64,000 bases of DNA from PWQG01 sp040882255 (lineage in GTDB: Bacteria; Pseudomonadota; Gammaproteobacteria; Pseudomonadales; Pseudohongiellaceae): positions 186,001-250,000 of the forward strand of contig JBBEBP010000029.1 in NCBI GenBank assembly GCA_040882255.1, in the 5' to 3' direction. Positions within the stretch are counted from its first letter, which is position 1. Each line of letters starts with the position of its first letter. Both the position numbers and the translations under genes were made by a program. Positions 34,307 to 43,390 of the stretch are shown one piece after another. The notes under the pieces are model-generated. The model saw only the letters and a program-made list of their open reading frames with translations. It was not told the origin of the DNA and searched no databases.

Positions 34307-35782
34307 GTGCAACAGGAATGGAAATTTTATGGTCGCCGCGTTGAGCTGGCACAGATGCAACGCATCCTTGCCAGGAAACGGTGGTTTTTCCTGCAAATAT
34401 CCGGCCGGCGCCGAATTGGCAAGACGGCGCTGATCCAGGAGGCCCTGCAGGCCAGCGGTCATGATCGGACGCTGTATATCCAGATTCCGGACTCCGATGC
34501 CGTAGGAGTGGTGGCAACCTGCAACGGATATCTGGAGACGTTCGGTCTGTACGAGCGCGTATCGAGTCTTGCGGAAATGGCCACTCTGATAGGCCGGCTT
34601 GTGCGGCAGGGGTATATCGTTGCACTGGACGAGTTCCAGTATTTCCATCGCAAGCAACTCAGTGATTTCAACTCGTTCCTGCAGGCCGAGGTGGATCGCC
34701 TCTCTGCTGACACAGCGAGTGTCCCGGGTGGGCTGATCGTCCTTGGATCGCTGCATACCGAGATGACGGCATTGCTGGAGGATCGGGATGCTCCGTTGTT
34801 CAACAGGGCGACGGACACCATTGAGCTGGGTCATCTGGATATTCAGTCCATCCTGGACGTACTGAGTGCCCATGCGGACCTGGATCCGTATCGACTGCTG
34901 TTTCTGTGGAACCTGTTCGAGGGGGTGCCAAAGTTCTATCGTGATGCCTATGAGCAGGGCGTACTGAACGAATCACGATCAGAAGTGCTGCAACGCCTGT
35001 TTTTTTCCAGCTCCTCACCATTGCGGAACGAGGCGGATAACTGGTTTCTCAGGGAGTTGCGCGGCCGTTACGATATGGTGCTTCAGTATCTGTCCAGCCA
35101 TCCCGGGTGCAACAATGCGGCTATCGAAACTGCTATGGCGCAGATTTCAGGCCCCGGCGAGGTGAAGCAGATCGGCGGTTACCTGAAGGTGCTGACCGAG
35201 CGCTATCAGATGATCGAGCGGCGATTGCCGATTTTTGCCAGACCGAAGGCCCGCTCGGGCCGCTACTACATTCGCGACAATTTTCTCAGAGCCTGGCTGG
35301 GTGCGCTCCAGAAACCGGTCTCCGCCGCCGCGTTCAGACCGATGGAACAGCTGATCTCACAGGCTGATGCACACCTTTGCGACATAGAAGGGTTCGCACT
35401 GGAGGATCTGGTGGCGCAGATCTATGAAGAGCAGAGCCGGCTGGGTATTTCCGGGTTTCCGCTCACTGACCGGGTCACCGGATACTGGGATCGGGCTGAT
35501 GTCGAGATCGATTTTGTAGCATTGAACAGTGACGACAGGCGCATACGGTTCGGATCCTGCAAACGGAATGCAGAAAAACTGCCAGGTTCGGTAAATGCAC
35601 TGGTATCCAGTGCTGAACGGTTCATGATGGGTCAGAAAGGATTTGCTGACTGGGATGTCGAGTATGTCTGCATTGCTCCGGCGATTCCCGATGAAGTGCG
35701 TGCGGAACTGCGCGGACGGTCCGTCATTCCGCAGGGCCTTGATGAGCTGATCCGCGTGTATGAAAGAGAGACATGCTATTGA
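34307..35782 (+). CDS. AAA ATPase of the PF01637 type with C-terminal DUF234-like nuclease-fold domain
   Basis: 491 residues from GTG 34307. It begins FYGRRVELAQMQRIL, with Walker A SGRRRIGKTALI near residue 33 and Walker B YIVALDEFQYF. A winged-helix region follows (GEVKQIGGYLKVLTERYQMI), then a C-terminal domain with VEIDFVALN and GSCKRN that fits the DUF234/PD-(D/E)XK pattern (D...E/D-x-D...CK). Such ATPases are common, mobile and mostly uncharacterised in archaea and bacteria. It splits parE from parC and is flanked by repeats and AT-rich DNA, so recent acquisition is likely. A defence or mobile-element role is only a guess. Confidence 0.8.
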   Translation: MQQEWKFYGRRVELAQMQRILARKRWFFLQISGRRRIGKTALIQEALQASGHDRTLYIQIPDSDAVGVVATCNGYLETFGLYERVSSLAEMATLIGRLVRQGYIVALDEFQYFHRKQLSDFNSFLQAEVDRLSADTASVPGGLIVLGSLHTEMTALLEDRDAPLFNRATDTIELGHLDIQSILDVLSAHADLDPYRLLFLWNLFEGVPKFYRDAYEQGVLNESRSEVLQRLFFSSSSPLRNEADNWFLRELRGRYDMVLQYLSSHPGCNNAAIETAMAQISGPGEVKQIGGYLKVLTERYQMIERRLPIFARPKARSGRYYIRDNFLRAWLGALQKPVSAAAFRPMEQLISQADAHLCDIEGFALEDLVAQIYEEQSRLGISGFPLTDRVTGYWDRADVEIDFVALNSDDRRIRFGSCKRNAEKLPGSVNALVSSAERFMMGQKGFADWDVEYVCIAPAIPDEVRAELRGRSVIPQGLDELIRVYERETCY

Positions 35783-35797
35783 GTTCCGGCGATTCCG

Positions 35798-35841
35798 TAT
35801 ACTCTCGCAAAGATCGCGGAGTACGCCAAGAAAGGCATACC
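35798..35841 (+). repeat. Degenerate CTCGCxxAGATCGC repeat, copy 2
   Basis: Starts TATACTCTCGCAAAGATCGC and continues GGAGTACGCCAAGAAAGGC. Same orientation as copy 1, immediately after the ATPase gene. Confidence 0.6.
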
Positions 35842-35890
35842 ATGGCGGGAAATCAAGTTGGGCAAAGGTCATTGATACTGTGTAATGAAC

Positions 35891-35967
35891 TCCTTTGCGC
35901 TCTCTGCGAGACAAACACCCCTTTGCACCCGTCAATCTTCGCGCGCTTCGCGATCTCCGCGAGATCA
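35891..35967 (-). repeat. Degenerate CTCGCxxAGATCGC repeat, copy 3 (inverted)
   Basis: On the minus strand reads GATCTCGCGGAGATCGCGAA, then CGCGCGAAGATTGAC, and further on TCTCGCAGAGAGCGCAAAGG. It is inverted relative to copies 1 and 2 and lies in the 286-base gap before parC, which otherwise shows only the parC ribosome-binding region. Confidence 0.6.
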
Positions 35968-36068
35968 ACATTCACCATGCGCTGGCTGGTAACCCCGCCC
36001 TTACGCGTTTCTCCCCCGCCTGCTATCATCTTCCCGCCACATTCACCCGTCAGCAGAATCAGATTGCC

Positions 36069-38321
36069 ATGACACTGAACATCACAGTCAGCCCCGAAGG
36101 GGTGGAACAGGTCGGCCTGAAGAGCTATTCGCGCATGGCCTACCTGAACTACTCCATGTACGTCATTAATGACCGAGCCCTGCCGCATATCGGTGACGGC
36201 ATGAAGCCGGTGCAGCGCCGTATCGTCTACGCCATGTCCGAGCTGGGCCTGAAGAGTACGGCCAAGTTCAAGAAATCGGCGCGCACCATCGGCGACGTGA
36301 TCGGCAAGTTCCATCCGCACGGCGATTCCGCCTGCTACGAGGCTATGGTGCTGATGGCGCAGGATTTCAGCTACCGCTATCCGCTGGTGGACGGGCAGGG
36401 CAACTGGGGCTCGCCGGATGATCCCAAGTCCTTCGCCGCCATGCGCTATACCGAATCCCGCCTGCGCGCCTACGCCGACGTGTTGCTGGGCGAACTGGGG
36501 CAGGGCACGGTCAACTGGCAGCCCAACTTCGACGGTACCATGGACGAGCCGGAGCTGCTGCCCGCGCGTCTGCCCAATGTGCTGCTTAACGGCGGCAGTG
36601 GCATCGCGGTGGGCATGGCCACCGACATTCCGCCGCACAATCTGCGCGAGGTGGCCGAGGCCTGCGTGCATCTGCTGGACAACCCGAAGGCTACCATCGA
36701 TGACCTGATGGAGCATGTGCGGGGACCGGACTTCCCGGTCGGCGCCGATATCATCACGCCCCGCGACGATCTGCGCCAGCTGTACGAGACCGGCCGCGGT
36801 TCGGTCAAGGCGCGGGCGGTCTACACGCAGGAAGAGGGCGACATCATCATCACGGCGTTGCCGTACCAGGTGTCTGGTGCACGGGTGCTGGAGCAGATCG
36901 CCGCGCAGATGCAGAAGAAGAAACTGCCGATGGTGGTGGACCTGCGCGACGAATCCGACCACGAGAACCCGACCCGCATCGTCATCGTGCCGCGCTCCAA
37001 CCGCGTCGATGTCGATGAATTGATGCTGCACCTCTACGCCACCACGGACCTGGAGAAATCCTACCGCGTCAACTTCAACATGATCGGCACCAGCGGCCGT
37101 CCGCAGGTCAAGGATCTGCTCTCACTGCTCAAGGAATGGCTGGAGTTCCGCAAGGAAACCGTGCGGCGCCGCCTTCAGCATCGGCTGGACAAGGTCATCG
37201 ACCGCCTGCATATCCTGGAAGGCCTGCTGGTGGCCTTTCTCAATATCGACGAGGTCATTGCCATCATCCGCAGCGAGGACAAGCCCAAGCCGGTGCTGAT
37301 GACGCGTTTCGGTATCTCCGACCGTCAGGCCGAGGCCGTCCTGGAGCTGAAGCTGCGCCAGCTGGCGAAGCTGGAGGAGATGAAGATACGCGGTGAGCAG
37401 GAAGAGCTGGAAGAGGAACGCAAGCGCATCGAGCTTTTGCTGGGTTCGCAGGCTCGGCTGAAGACCCTGATCAAGAAGGAAATCGCCGATGATGCGGAAA
37501 CCTACGGTGATGACCGGCGCTCGACCCTGATGGACCGGCCGCCCGAGGCGAAAGCGTTCAGCGAGACGGAACTGATCAGCAGTGAACCGGTTACCGTGGT
37601 GCTGTCCGAGCGCGGTTGGGTACGCGCCGGCAAGGGCCATGAGCTGGATCCGGAGAGTCTGCAGTACAAGGCCGGAGACACATTCCGGCAGGCGGCGCGC
37701 GGCAAGAGCAACCAGCAGGCTGTGTTCCTTGACTCCACGGGGCGCACCTATTCGTTGGTGGCGCACAGTCTGCCGTCGGCCCGTGGGCAGGGGGAGCCGC
37801 TGTCCGGTCGGCTGGCACCGCCATCCGGCGCCAGCTTCGAGGGCGTCTTGATGGCGGATGAAAAGCGGGAAGTGCTGTTGGGCTCCGATGCCGGCTACGG
37901 CTTCGTGACCACCATGGCTGACCTGCATAGCAAGAACAAGGCCGGCAAGGCGGTGCTGAAGCTGCCGCGTAACGCTCGGGTCATGCCGCCGGCGCTGATC
38001 ACTGATTATGACAGTGACTGGTTGGTGGCGGTCAGCAACGAAGGCCGTCTGTTGTACTTCCCGGTGGCGGAGCTGCCCCGTCTGCAGCGAGGCAAGGGCA
38101 ATAAGGTCATCAGTATTCCGTCAGCACGGGCCGCCGAGCACATCGAGTTCATGGTGGCGCTGGTGGCCGTGGCGGCCGGGCAGGGTGTGACAGTGTACGC
38201 CGGGCGACGCCACCTGACGCTGAAAGCGGGAGACCTGGAGCACTACCAGGGCGAGCGGGGCCGGCGCGGTGCCAAGCTGCCGCGCGGGTTCCAGAACGTG
38301 GAGCGTGTCGAGCCGGCCTGA
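36069..38321 (+). CDS. parC: DNA topoisomerase IV subunit A
   Basis: 750 residues from ATG 36069 (MTLNITVSPEGVEQVGL); the frame is open upstream to 35895 through the repeat region, which is not coding. The catalytic tyrosine is in AAMRYTESRL. The quinolone region reads HPHGDSACYEAM, with the wild-type serine and glutamate at the usual resistance positions. The C-terminal beta-propeller is short, as in ParC rather than GyrA. It pairs with ParE to decatenate chromosomes. It ends 21 bases before the convergent AhpA-like gene. Confidence 0.96.
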   Translation: MTLNITVSPEGVEQVGLKSYSRMAYLNYSMYVINDRALPHIGDGMKPVQRRIVYAMSELGLKSTAKFKKSARTIGDVIGKFHPHGDSACYEAMVLMAQDFSYRYPLVDGQGNWGSPDDPKSFAAMRYTESRLRAYADVLLGELGQGTVNWQPNFDGTMDEPELLPARLPNVLLNGGSGIAVGMATDIPPHNLREVAEACVHLLDNPKATIDDLMEHVRGPDFPVGADIITPRDDLRQLYETGRGSVKARAVYTQEEGDIIITALPYQVSGARVLEQIAAQMQKKKLPMVVDLRDESDHENPTRIVIVPRSNRVDVDELMLHLYATTDLEKSYRVNFNMIGTSGRPQVKDLLSLLKEWLEFRKETVRRRLQHRLDKVIDRLHILEGLLVAFLNIDEVIAIIRSEDKPKPVLMTRFGISDRQAEAVLELKLRQLAKLEEMKIRGEQEELEEERKRIELLLGSQARLKTLIKKEIADDAETYGDDRRSTLMDRPPEAKAFSETELISSEPVTVVLSERGWVRAGKGHELDPESLQYKAGDTFRQAARGKSNQQAVFLDSTGRTYSLVAHSLPSARGQGEPLSGRLAPPSGASFEGVLMADEKREVLLGSDAGYGFVTTMADLHSKNKAGKAVLKLPRNARVMPPALITDYDSDWLVAVSNEGRLLYFPVAELPRLQRGKGNKVISIPSARAAEHIEFMVALVAVAAGQGVTVYAGRRHLTLKAGDLEHYQGERGRRGAKLPRGFQNVERVEPA

Positions 38322-38342
38322 GTGCGCTGACGGTTTGCGGAG

Positions 38343-39533
38343 TCAGTCTCCGTTGTCGACTTCCTCGCGCAGCAGGCTGGCCTGGCGCTGCAGCATGGCA
38401 CGGGTCGGTCCTGCGGGGGCTCGCACCAGATAGAGCTCGTGGGGTTCGCCGTCCAGCAGATCAATGAACCGGGAATGCCATTCGCTGTGGAAGTGGTTGT
38501 CCGCGCCGGCCAGTGTGAGTACCGCGTCGCTGGCCAGCAGGCCGTTTTCGGGGCTCTGGCCGCTGATCAGTTCCGCCAGCCGGATGATATCTTCCAGTCC
38601 GCCCAGTTCCGTGGTATCCGATTCCGATAATGCGCAATGCAGGGCGGCCTGCAGCGTGATCCGCTCGTCTTCCGCCCGGTAGCGGTTGGCACGGTTGTTC
38701 ATGGCTAGCACCAGTACTGCGCAACATAGCGCATGGTAGGCCAGTTCGCTGGCGTGACCGGTCTGGGAAAACTGCAACTGGACCACGTGACCACTATCCT
38801 CGCCGGCTTCCGCCATGGTGGTCAACCGCCCCTGGTACAGGTCCGCCGCGCGGGCCAGCGATTGTTCCAGCTCCCGTCGCGCCGCCTCGCTCCCCGCCTT
38901 TCCGGCGCAGGTCTGCAGGTGCAGCACTGCATTGGCCGGCATGACCGAGGCCGCCGTGTCACCGGGCTCCTGTGCTTCATCGTCCGGGCGCGGCGGCTGG
39001 CGGGGACGCTGCAACGCTGTCATCAACGTGGCGGACAGTATCAGCATGAGTGCCATGGCGCCGGGCGTCATCCACAGGGTGGAGGGCGTCCCGCCGATCA
39101 TCTGTTGCTGGTCCAGGTAGACCCGTACATACCCGGCCACCGAATCCTGCAATGCAATGGGGGCCACGTAGCTGCCGGTGCGGCCCGGTTCCCGATTCGG
39201 GGCACGCGACGCAGAGGGCCCGGAAATGGCCAGCACCTGGTCGTCCACGGTGAACACGGCCGCCTGCGAGACAGCCGGGCTGCGAGTGAGTTCGGTGAGC
39301 AGGACGTTGAGGCTGATCAGGTCGTTGGACAGCACCAGTTCCGTGGCCAGTAGCGCGGTCTGGTTGGCCAGCGTGGCACCCAGACTGTCGGTCTGTTGTT
39401 CCAGTTGATAGCGTGTGGTGAAGTGATTGACCAGCCAGACTGTGGTCATTCCCACCAGTACCAGGCCGCAGACCAACAGTGTCCGTTGCCGTGGCGTGAA
39501 GAGGAATCGAGGTTGAGATTCAGTGGCGGTCAT
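38343..39533 (-). CDS. AhpA/YtjB-family membrane protein
   Basis: 396 residues. An N-terminal helix (TLLVCGLVLVGMTTVWLVNH) is followed by a periplasmic sensor-like domain with TLANQTALLATELVLSNDL, a second helix (~150-170) and a cytoplasmic domain. The first part fits the AhpA/YtjB (Smp) family, usually encoded beside serB. Here serB is not adjacent; the gene follows fimX in the same direction with a 29-base gap. Function is unknown; I infer a link to the FimX operon only from position. Confidence 0.68.
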   Translation of the reverse strand: MTATESQPRFLFTPRQRTLLVCGLVLVGMTTVWLVNHFTTRYQLEQQTDSLGATLANQTALLATELVLSNDLISLNVLLTELTRSPAVSQAAVFTVDDQVLAISGPSASRAPNREPGRTGSYVAPIALQDSVAGYVRVYLDQQQMIGGTPSTLWMTPGAMALMLILSATLMTALQRPRQPPRPDDEAQEPGDTAASVMPANAVLHLQTCAGKAGSEAARRELEQSLARAADLYQGRLTTMAEAGEDSGHVVQLQFSQTGHASELAYHALCCAVLVLAMNNRANRYRAEDERITLQAALHCALSESDTTELGGLEDIIRLAELISGQSPENGLLASDAVLTLAGADNHFHSEWHSRFIDLLDGEPHELYLVRAPAGPTRAMLQRQASLLREEVDNGD

Positions 39534-39562
39534 GTCTGCTCCTGCAGTGCCTCGAACGCGTC

Positions 39563-41653
39563 TCAGGCAGACCGGCCAGATGGTGACTGAAGGGTGATTT
39601 CCTGGTCCTGCACAAAGCCGAAATCCAGTGATGGGCCGGGTTCACGCAATACATTACCCTGTACAAAATTGACCTTGGCCTGCCACAGCAGCGGAAGAAG
39701 TTCCATGTGTTCCACCATGGGAGCAATGACCAGTATCCCGCGGGCATGGAGGCCTTTGATGAGTTGCTGCAGTCTATCATGTTGCTCTGCGTCCCGGTCG
39801 ATGGCTGACAGCAGTGAGCGGTCCAGCTTGGCATAGGCCGGCGACAGGAGATTCAGGTGCTGGAAGGGGTCCATGGCGCCACCGAAATGACAGATGGAGA
39901 CGCCGACGTCCAGTTCGTGCAGCCGCTCGCAAAAAGCGGCAACATCGTCCGGCGCGCTGAGCGCGTCGATCTCGCTGACCTGCAGGATCAGCAGCCGCGC
40001 AGGAAGGTGCCTTGTACGGAGTGCGTCGGCAAGCCAGCCCAGCAACGTGCCGTCGGAAATACTGTTGAGCGTTACATTGAGGATCAGGCGCAGGTTCTTG
40101 TTGTCACCGCTGGTCAGCAGCTCCAGGGCCCTGGCGATGACGTGGCGATCCAGCACTGTTCCCATGCCATGCTGCGTGACAGTCTCCAGAAAGTCGGCGG
40201 GGTGAATCAGCTGCTCCCCGTCTCGCAGACGCACCCGCACCTCGTACCGCTCCAGGCCGTCTTCCCGCAGGCTGACCACGGGCTGATAGACCAGTGAGAG
40301 GTCATCGCTGTCCAGTGCCTTCCGGACCTGTGCCAGTTGCCGGTGCTGGCGTGCCTCCGTGCCCAGTTCGGTGCGCCGGTTGGCGCGCAATACGCGGTTG
40401 TGCTGGGCCCGGACCAGGAGCGTCTCGGCATCGGCACTTTCTCCTGAAATGACGGCCATCCCCGCAGACAGGTGGCATTGCAGGCGCTCGGGCAGCAGGT
40501 TCTGCAACAGGCGGTTGAGTGCGGGCACTTGTTCCAGGAAGGGTTCCGGGCCGTCCGCGTCGGGCAACAGGATGGCGAAACCGCTGTCACTGATTCGGCC
40601 ACAATGGGCGTCGGATGGGGCGAGTCGGCGCAGCTCGCCGGTAAAGTCGCCCAGCATCAGGTTGCTGTCCGCGCGGCCCATCACGGACTGCACGGCTTCA
40701 AAATTCTCGAGTTCGAGGACCACCAGCATGGCGGTTTGGCCCTGGTAGACGGCCCGGCTCACCTGACGGGTGACAGCGTCCAGCATCCGCTTGCGCGCCG
40801 GCAAGCCGGTGACCAGGTCGCGTCCCGCCAGGTCGTCCATGGTATTGCGGTGTCCGGTGGTGCCGGTGGCCGGCTGGAGGTGAATCTGCAGGATGCGTTC
40901 GCCGCGATGGCTGATCACCGTGCAATCCAGCTCCACCGGGATCATCGAGCCGTCGTGGTGTTGAATCTTCAATGCGCAGCGGTTGGCAACGGACTCCGTG
41001 CCCTGTGGTTCCATGGTCTTGCGCAGACACTGGCGTGTCGGGTCCACATCGCTGTCCGCCACCTGATCGAGCAGGGGGGTATGCAGCAGTTCATCGGCCT
41101 CCGCGTGGCCCAGGAAGTCCAGCCACGCCGGGTTGCAGTACTGGTACAGACCGTCCCCGAGCCAGGCCACGGGGTCGGTGGTGTTGTCCAGCAGGCGGTG
41201 GTAATGCTGTTCGATCTCCTGCAGGGCGATGGCCAGCCGGCGTCGCTCGCGGCGTTCATTGATTTGCTGCAGCTCGCTCTGCACGCGGTGCACAAAACGC
41301 TGGTGGCCGCTGTCCTGTTGCAGTTCGTCGAGCGCGAATACATCGGCAGCGCCCCGCGCCAGGCAGGCTGCCCCGATCGGATCCCGGGCGTTGTCGATGA
41401 CGATGCAGGGGATGTCGAGGCGGGTTTCCCGCAGATGGGCCAGGATGCTGTCCACGGCCGGTTCCCGTGTGTCGGAAAAGGCCAGAATCAGGTGCCAGGG
41501 CTCGGAGGCCAGTGTGTCCGTGAGTGTTTCGCCCGCAGTGATATCACGCCCCTGCACAGTGAGACCGGCGCGGCGCAGCAGGTTGAGGAGTTGCTCGGCG
41601 ACCGGATCGTTGCCGGAGGTCAGCAGAATTCTGTAGATTGCTTCCCGTTCCAT
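39563..41653 (-). CDS. fimX: FimX-like protein with response-regulator-like, PAS, degenerate GGDEF and EAL domains
   Basis: 696 residues. Order: receiver-like domain (~1-130) lacking a clear acidic pocket, PAS (~150-265, LLDNTTDPVAWLGDGLYQYC), GGDEF-like (~275-420) and EAL-like (~430-690). The GGDEF signature is replaced by SDSGF and the EAL triad by EVR in YEVRVRLRDGE, so both enzymatic activities are probably lost. This matches FimX, a c-di-GMP receptor that promotes type IV pilus assembly. The gene order near parC also fits. It starts 2 bases after epmB ends. Confidence 0.85.
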   Translation of the reverse strand: MEREAIYRILLTSGNDPVAEQLLNLLRRAGLTVQGRDITAGETLTDTLASEPWHLILAFSDTREPAVDSILAHLRETRLDIPCIVIDNARDPIGAACLARGAADVFALDELQQDSGHQRFVHRVQSELQQINERRERRRLAIALQEIEQHYHRLLDNTTDPVAWLGDGLYQYCNPAWLDFLGHAEADELLHTPLLDQVADSDVDPTRQCLRKTMEPQGTESVANRCALKIQHHDGSMIPVELDCTVISHRGERILQIHLQPATGTTGHRNTMDDLAGRDLVTGLPARKRMLDAVTRQVSRAVYQGQTAMLVVLELENFEAVQSVMGRADSNLMLGDFTGELRRLAPSDAHCGRISDSGFAILLPDADGPEPFLEQVPALNRLLQNLLPERLQCHLSAGMAVISGESADAETLLVRAQHNRVLRANRRTELGTEARQHRQLAQVRKALDSDDLSLVYQPVVSLREDGLERYEVRVRLRDGEQLIHPADFLETVTQHGMGTVLDRHVIARALELLTSGDNKNLRLILNVTLNSISDGTLLGWLADALRTRHLPARLLILQVSEIDALSAPDDVAAFCERLHELDVGVSICHFGGAMDPFQHLNLLSPAYAKLDRSLLSAIDRDAEQHDRLQQLIKGLHARGILVIAPMVEHMELLPLLWQAKVNFVQGNVLREPGPSLDFGFVQDQEITLQSPSGRSA

Positions 41654-41655
41654 GT

Positions 41656-42696
41656 TCAGCCCAGTATGGTCTTGGCGCCCTCGCCAGGCAGTTCGCGTGC
41701 CAGGCGGGGCACCAGATAGCCCGGCAGGCGATTACGGACGGCCTGCATCAATGATCTGGCTCTTGTTTCCGGGACATCGAAATGTGCCACGCCCTGCACC
41801 CGGTCCAGCATGTGTATATAGTAGGGCAGTATGCCCGCGCTGAACAGTTTTTCACTGAGAGCGGCGAGCGTCTCCTCGTCATCATTGATACCGCGTAGCA
41901 ATACGCTTTGATTGAGCAGGGTCACGCCGGCCCCTCGCAGGCGCGCCATGGCCGCCGCCACCTCCCGGTCGATCTCGGCCGGGTGATTGCAGTGCACCAC
42001 CAGAGTGGTCGCCAGACCACTGTCGGCCAGCCACTCCAGCAATGCGTCGGTGACCCGGTCCGGCATCATCACCGGCGTACGGGTGTGGATACGCAGCCGC
42101 CGGATATGGGGAATCGCCGCGATCCGCGCGGTCAACCAGGCCAGTAGCCGGTCCGGGGCGGCCAGTGGATCGCCGCCGCTGTAGATGACCTCGGTGATAT
42201 CCTCGTGATCGGCCAGATACTTGAGCGCCGCATCCCATTCACGGCGTCCGGGGGTGTTCTCCTCGTACGGAAAGTGGCGCCGGAAACAGTAGCGGCAGTG
42301 CACGGCGCAGTGTGGCGCCACCAGCAACAGGGCGCGGCCGTGGTATTTGTGTAACAGACCGGGCACGGAATTGGCATCGGCCTCCCGGAGTGGATCGGAA
42401 ACGAATCCGGGGGTATCATCGCCCTCCTGGCCGAGCGGCAGTACCTGGAGTAACAGGGGGTCGTGCGGGTTGCCCGGCTGCATGCGGGCCACGAAGGCGC
42501 GCGGCACCCGGAGCGGAAACGATTCCAGCACCGACGGCGGGATGTCCAGCGACTGCCCCAGCGAACGGGGCGTCAGCCCGAGCCGGTCCAACAGCTCCCC
42601 CGGGTCAGTGATGGCATCCGAGAGCTGTTGTTGCCAGTTGCCGGGGCCGTCGGGAGCCGTACGGGCCAGCGGTATGGTGGTGGCGGTGCTTGACAT
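41656..42696 (-). CDS. epmB: EF-P beta-lysylation protein EpmB (lysine 2,3-aminomutase family)
   Basis: 346 residues from MSSTATTIPLART; the frame opens further to 42759. Radical SAM motif HCAVHCRYCFRRHF (CX3CX2C), then EVIYSGGDPLAAPDRLL and PYYIHMLDRVQGVAHFDV, which holds the PLP-lysine-region features of YjeK. It converts (S)-alpha-lysine to (R)-beta-lysine for EF-P modification. It is divergent from efp-epmA, forming a compact EF-P maturation locus. Confidence 0.93.
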   Translation of the reverse strand: MSSTATTIPLARTAPDGPGNWQQQLSDAITDPGELLDRLGLTPRSLGQSLDIPPSVLESFPLRVPRAFVARMQPGNPHDPLLLQVLPLGQEGDDTPGFVSDPLREADANSVPGLLHKYHGRALLLVAPHCAVHCRYCFRRHFPYEENTPGRREWDAALKYLADHEDITEVIYSGGDPLAAPDRLLAWLTARIAAIPHIRRLRIHTRTPVMMPDRVTDALLEWLADSGLATTLVVHCNHPAEIDREVAAAMARLRGAGVTLLNQSVLLRGINDDEETLAALSEKLFSAGILPYYIHMLDRVQGVAHFDVPETRARSLMQAVRNRLPGYLVPRLARELPGEGAKTILG

Positions 42697-42813
42697 GGGC
42701 AATACAGATTCGACAATACGCGGTTGGTGAATTTCACGGGACTTCCGGGGCGGCCACATGAATTGTGCCCGTAATTCATTCCGGTGGCAAAAACGATCGA
42801 CTAGAGGTAATGC

Positions 42814-43383
42814 ATGGCACAGTATTCAACCAATGAATTCAAGAGCGGACTGAAGGTGCTGCTGGACGGCGATCCCTGCTCCATCCTGGAGAACGAGTTC
42901 GTCAAACCCGGCAAGGGTCAGGCCTTCAACCGGGTGAAGCTCCGCAACCTGCTCAACGGCCGGGTGCTGGAGAAGACCTTCAAGTCCGGCGAGTCCATCG
43001 AGGGCGCTGACGTCCTCGAAATCGAGATGTCTTATCTGTACAGCGATGGCGAGTTCTGGCACTTCATGAAGACCGACGGCAGCTTCGAGCAGATGCCGGC
43101 CGACGAGGCGGCCATCGCCGATGCCCGCAACTGGCTGAAGGAAGAGGACGTCTACACCGTCACGCTGTGGAACGACAAGCCTATCAACGTGTCGCCGCCG
43201 ATCTTCGTGGAGCTGGAGGTGGTCGAGACTGATCCCGGACTGAAGGGCGACACCGCGCAGGGCGGTAGCAAACCGGCCACGTTGAGCTCCGGCGCCGTGG
43301 TCAAGGTGCCGCTGTTCGTCAACGAAGGCGACATCCTGAAGGTGGACACCCGCACGGGTGAATACCAGAACCGCGTGCGCTGA
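42814..43383 (+). CDS. efp: Translation elongation factor P
   Basis: 189 residues, full length, with three beta-barrel domains. The modified lysine is K34 in FVKPGKGQAF. The C-terminal domain ends with GDILKVDTRTGEYQNRVR. EF-P relieves ribosome stalling at polyproline; in this lineage K34 should be beta-lysylated by EpmA and EpmB, both encoded here. Ribosome site AGAGGTAATGC. Confidence 0.97.
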   Translation: MAQYSTNEFKSGLKVLLDGDPCSILENEFVKPGKGQAFNRVKLRNLLNGRVLEKTFKSGESIEGADVLEIEMSYLYSDGEFWHFMKTDGSFEQMPADEAAIADARNWLKEEDVYTVTLWNDKPINVSPPIFVELEVVETDPGLKGDTAQGGSKPATLSSGAVVKVPLFVNEGDILKVDTRTGEYQNRVR

Positions 43384-43390
43384 GGTTAGT

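Noticed and set aside
34307..35782. ATPase gene as part of a transposon
   Set aside because: No transposase, integrase or terminal inverted repeats typical of insertion sequences are visible beside it.
34031..35967. CRISPR array at the CTCGCxxAGATCGC repeats
   Set aside because: Units are 9-10 bases, degenerate and without regular unique spacers; no cas genes are nearby.
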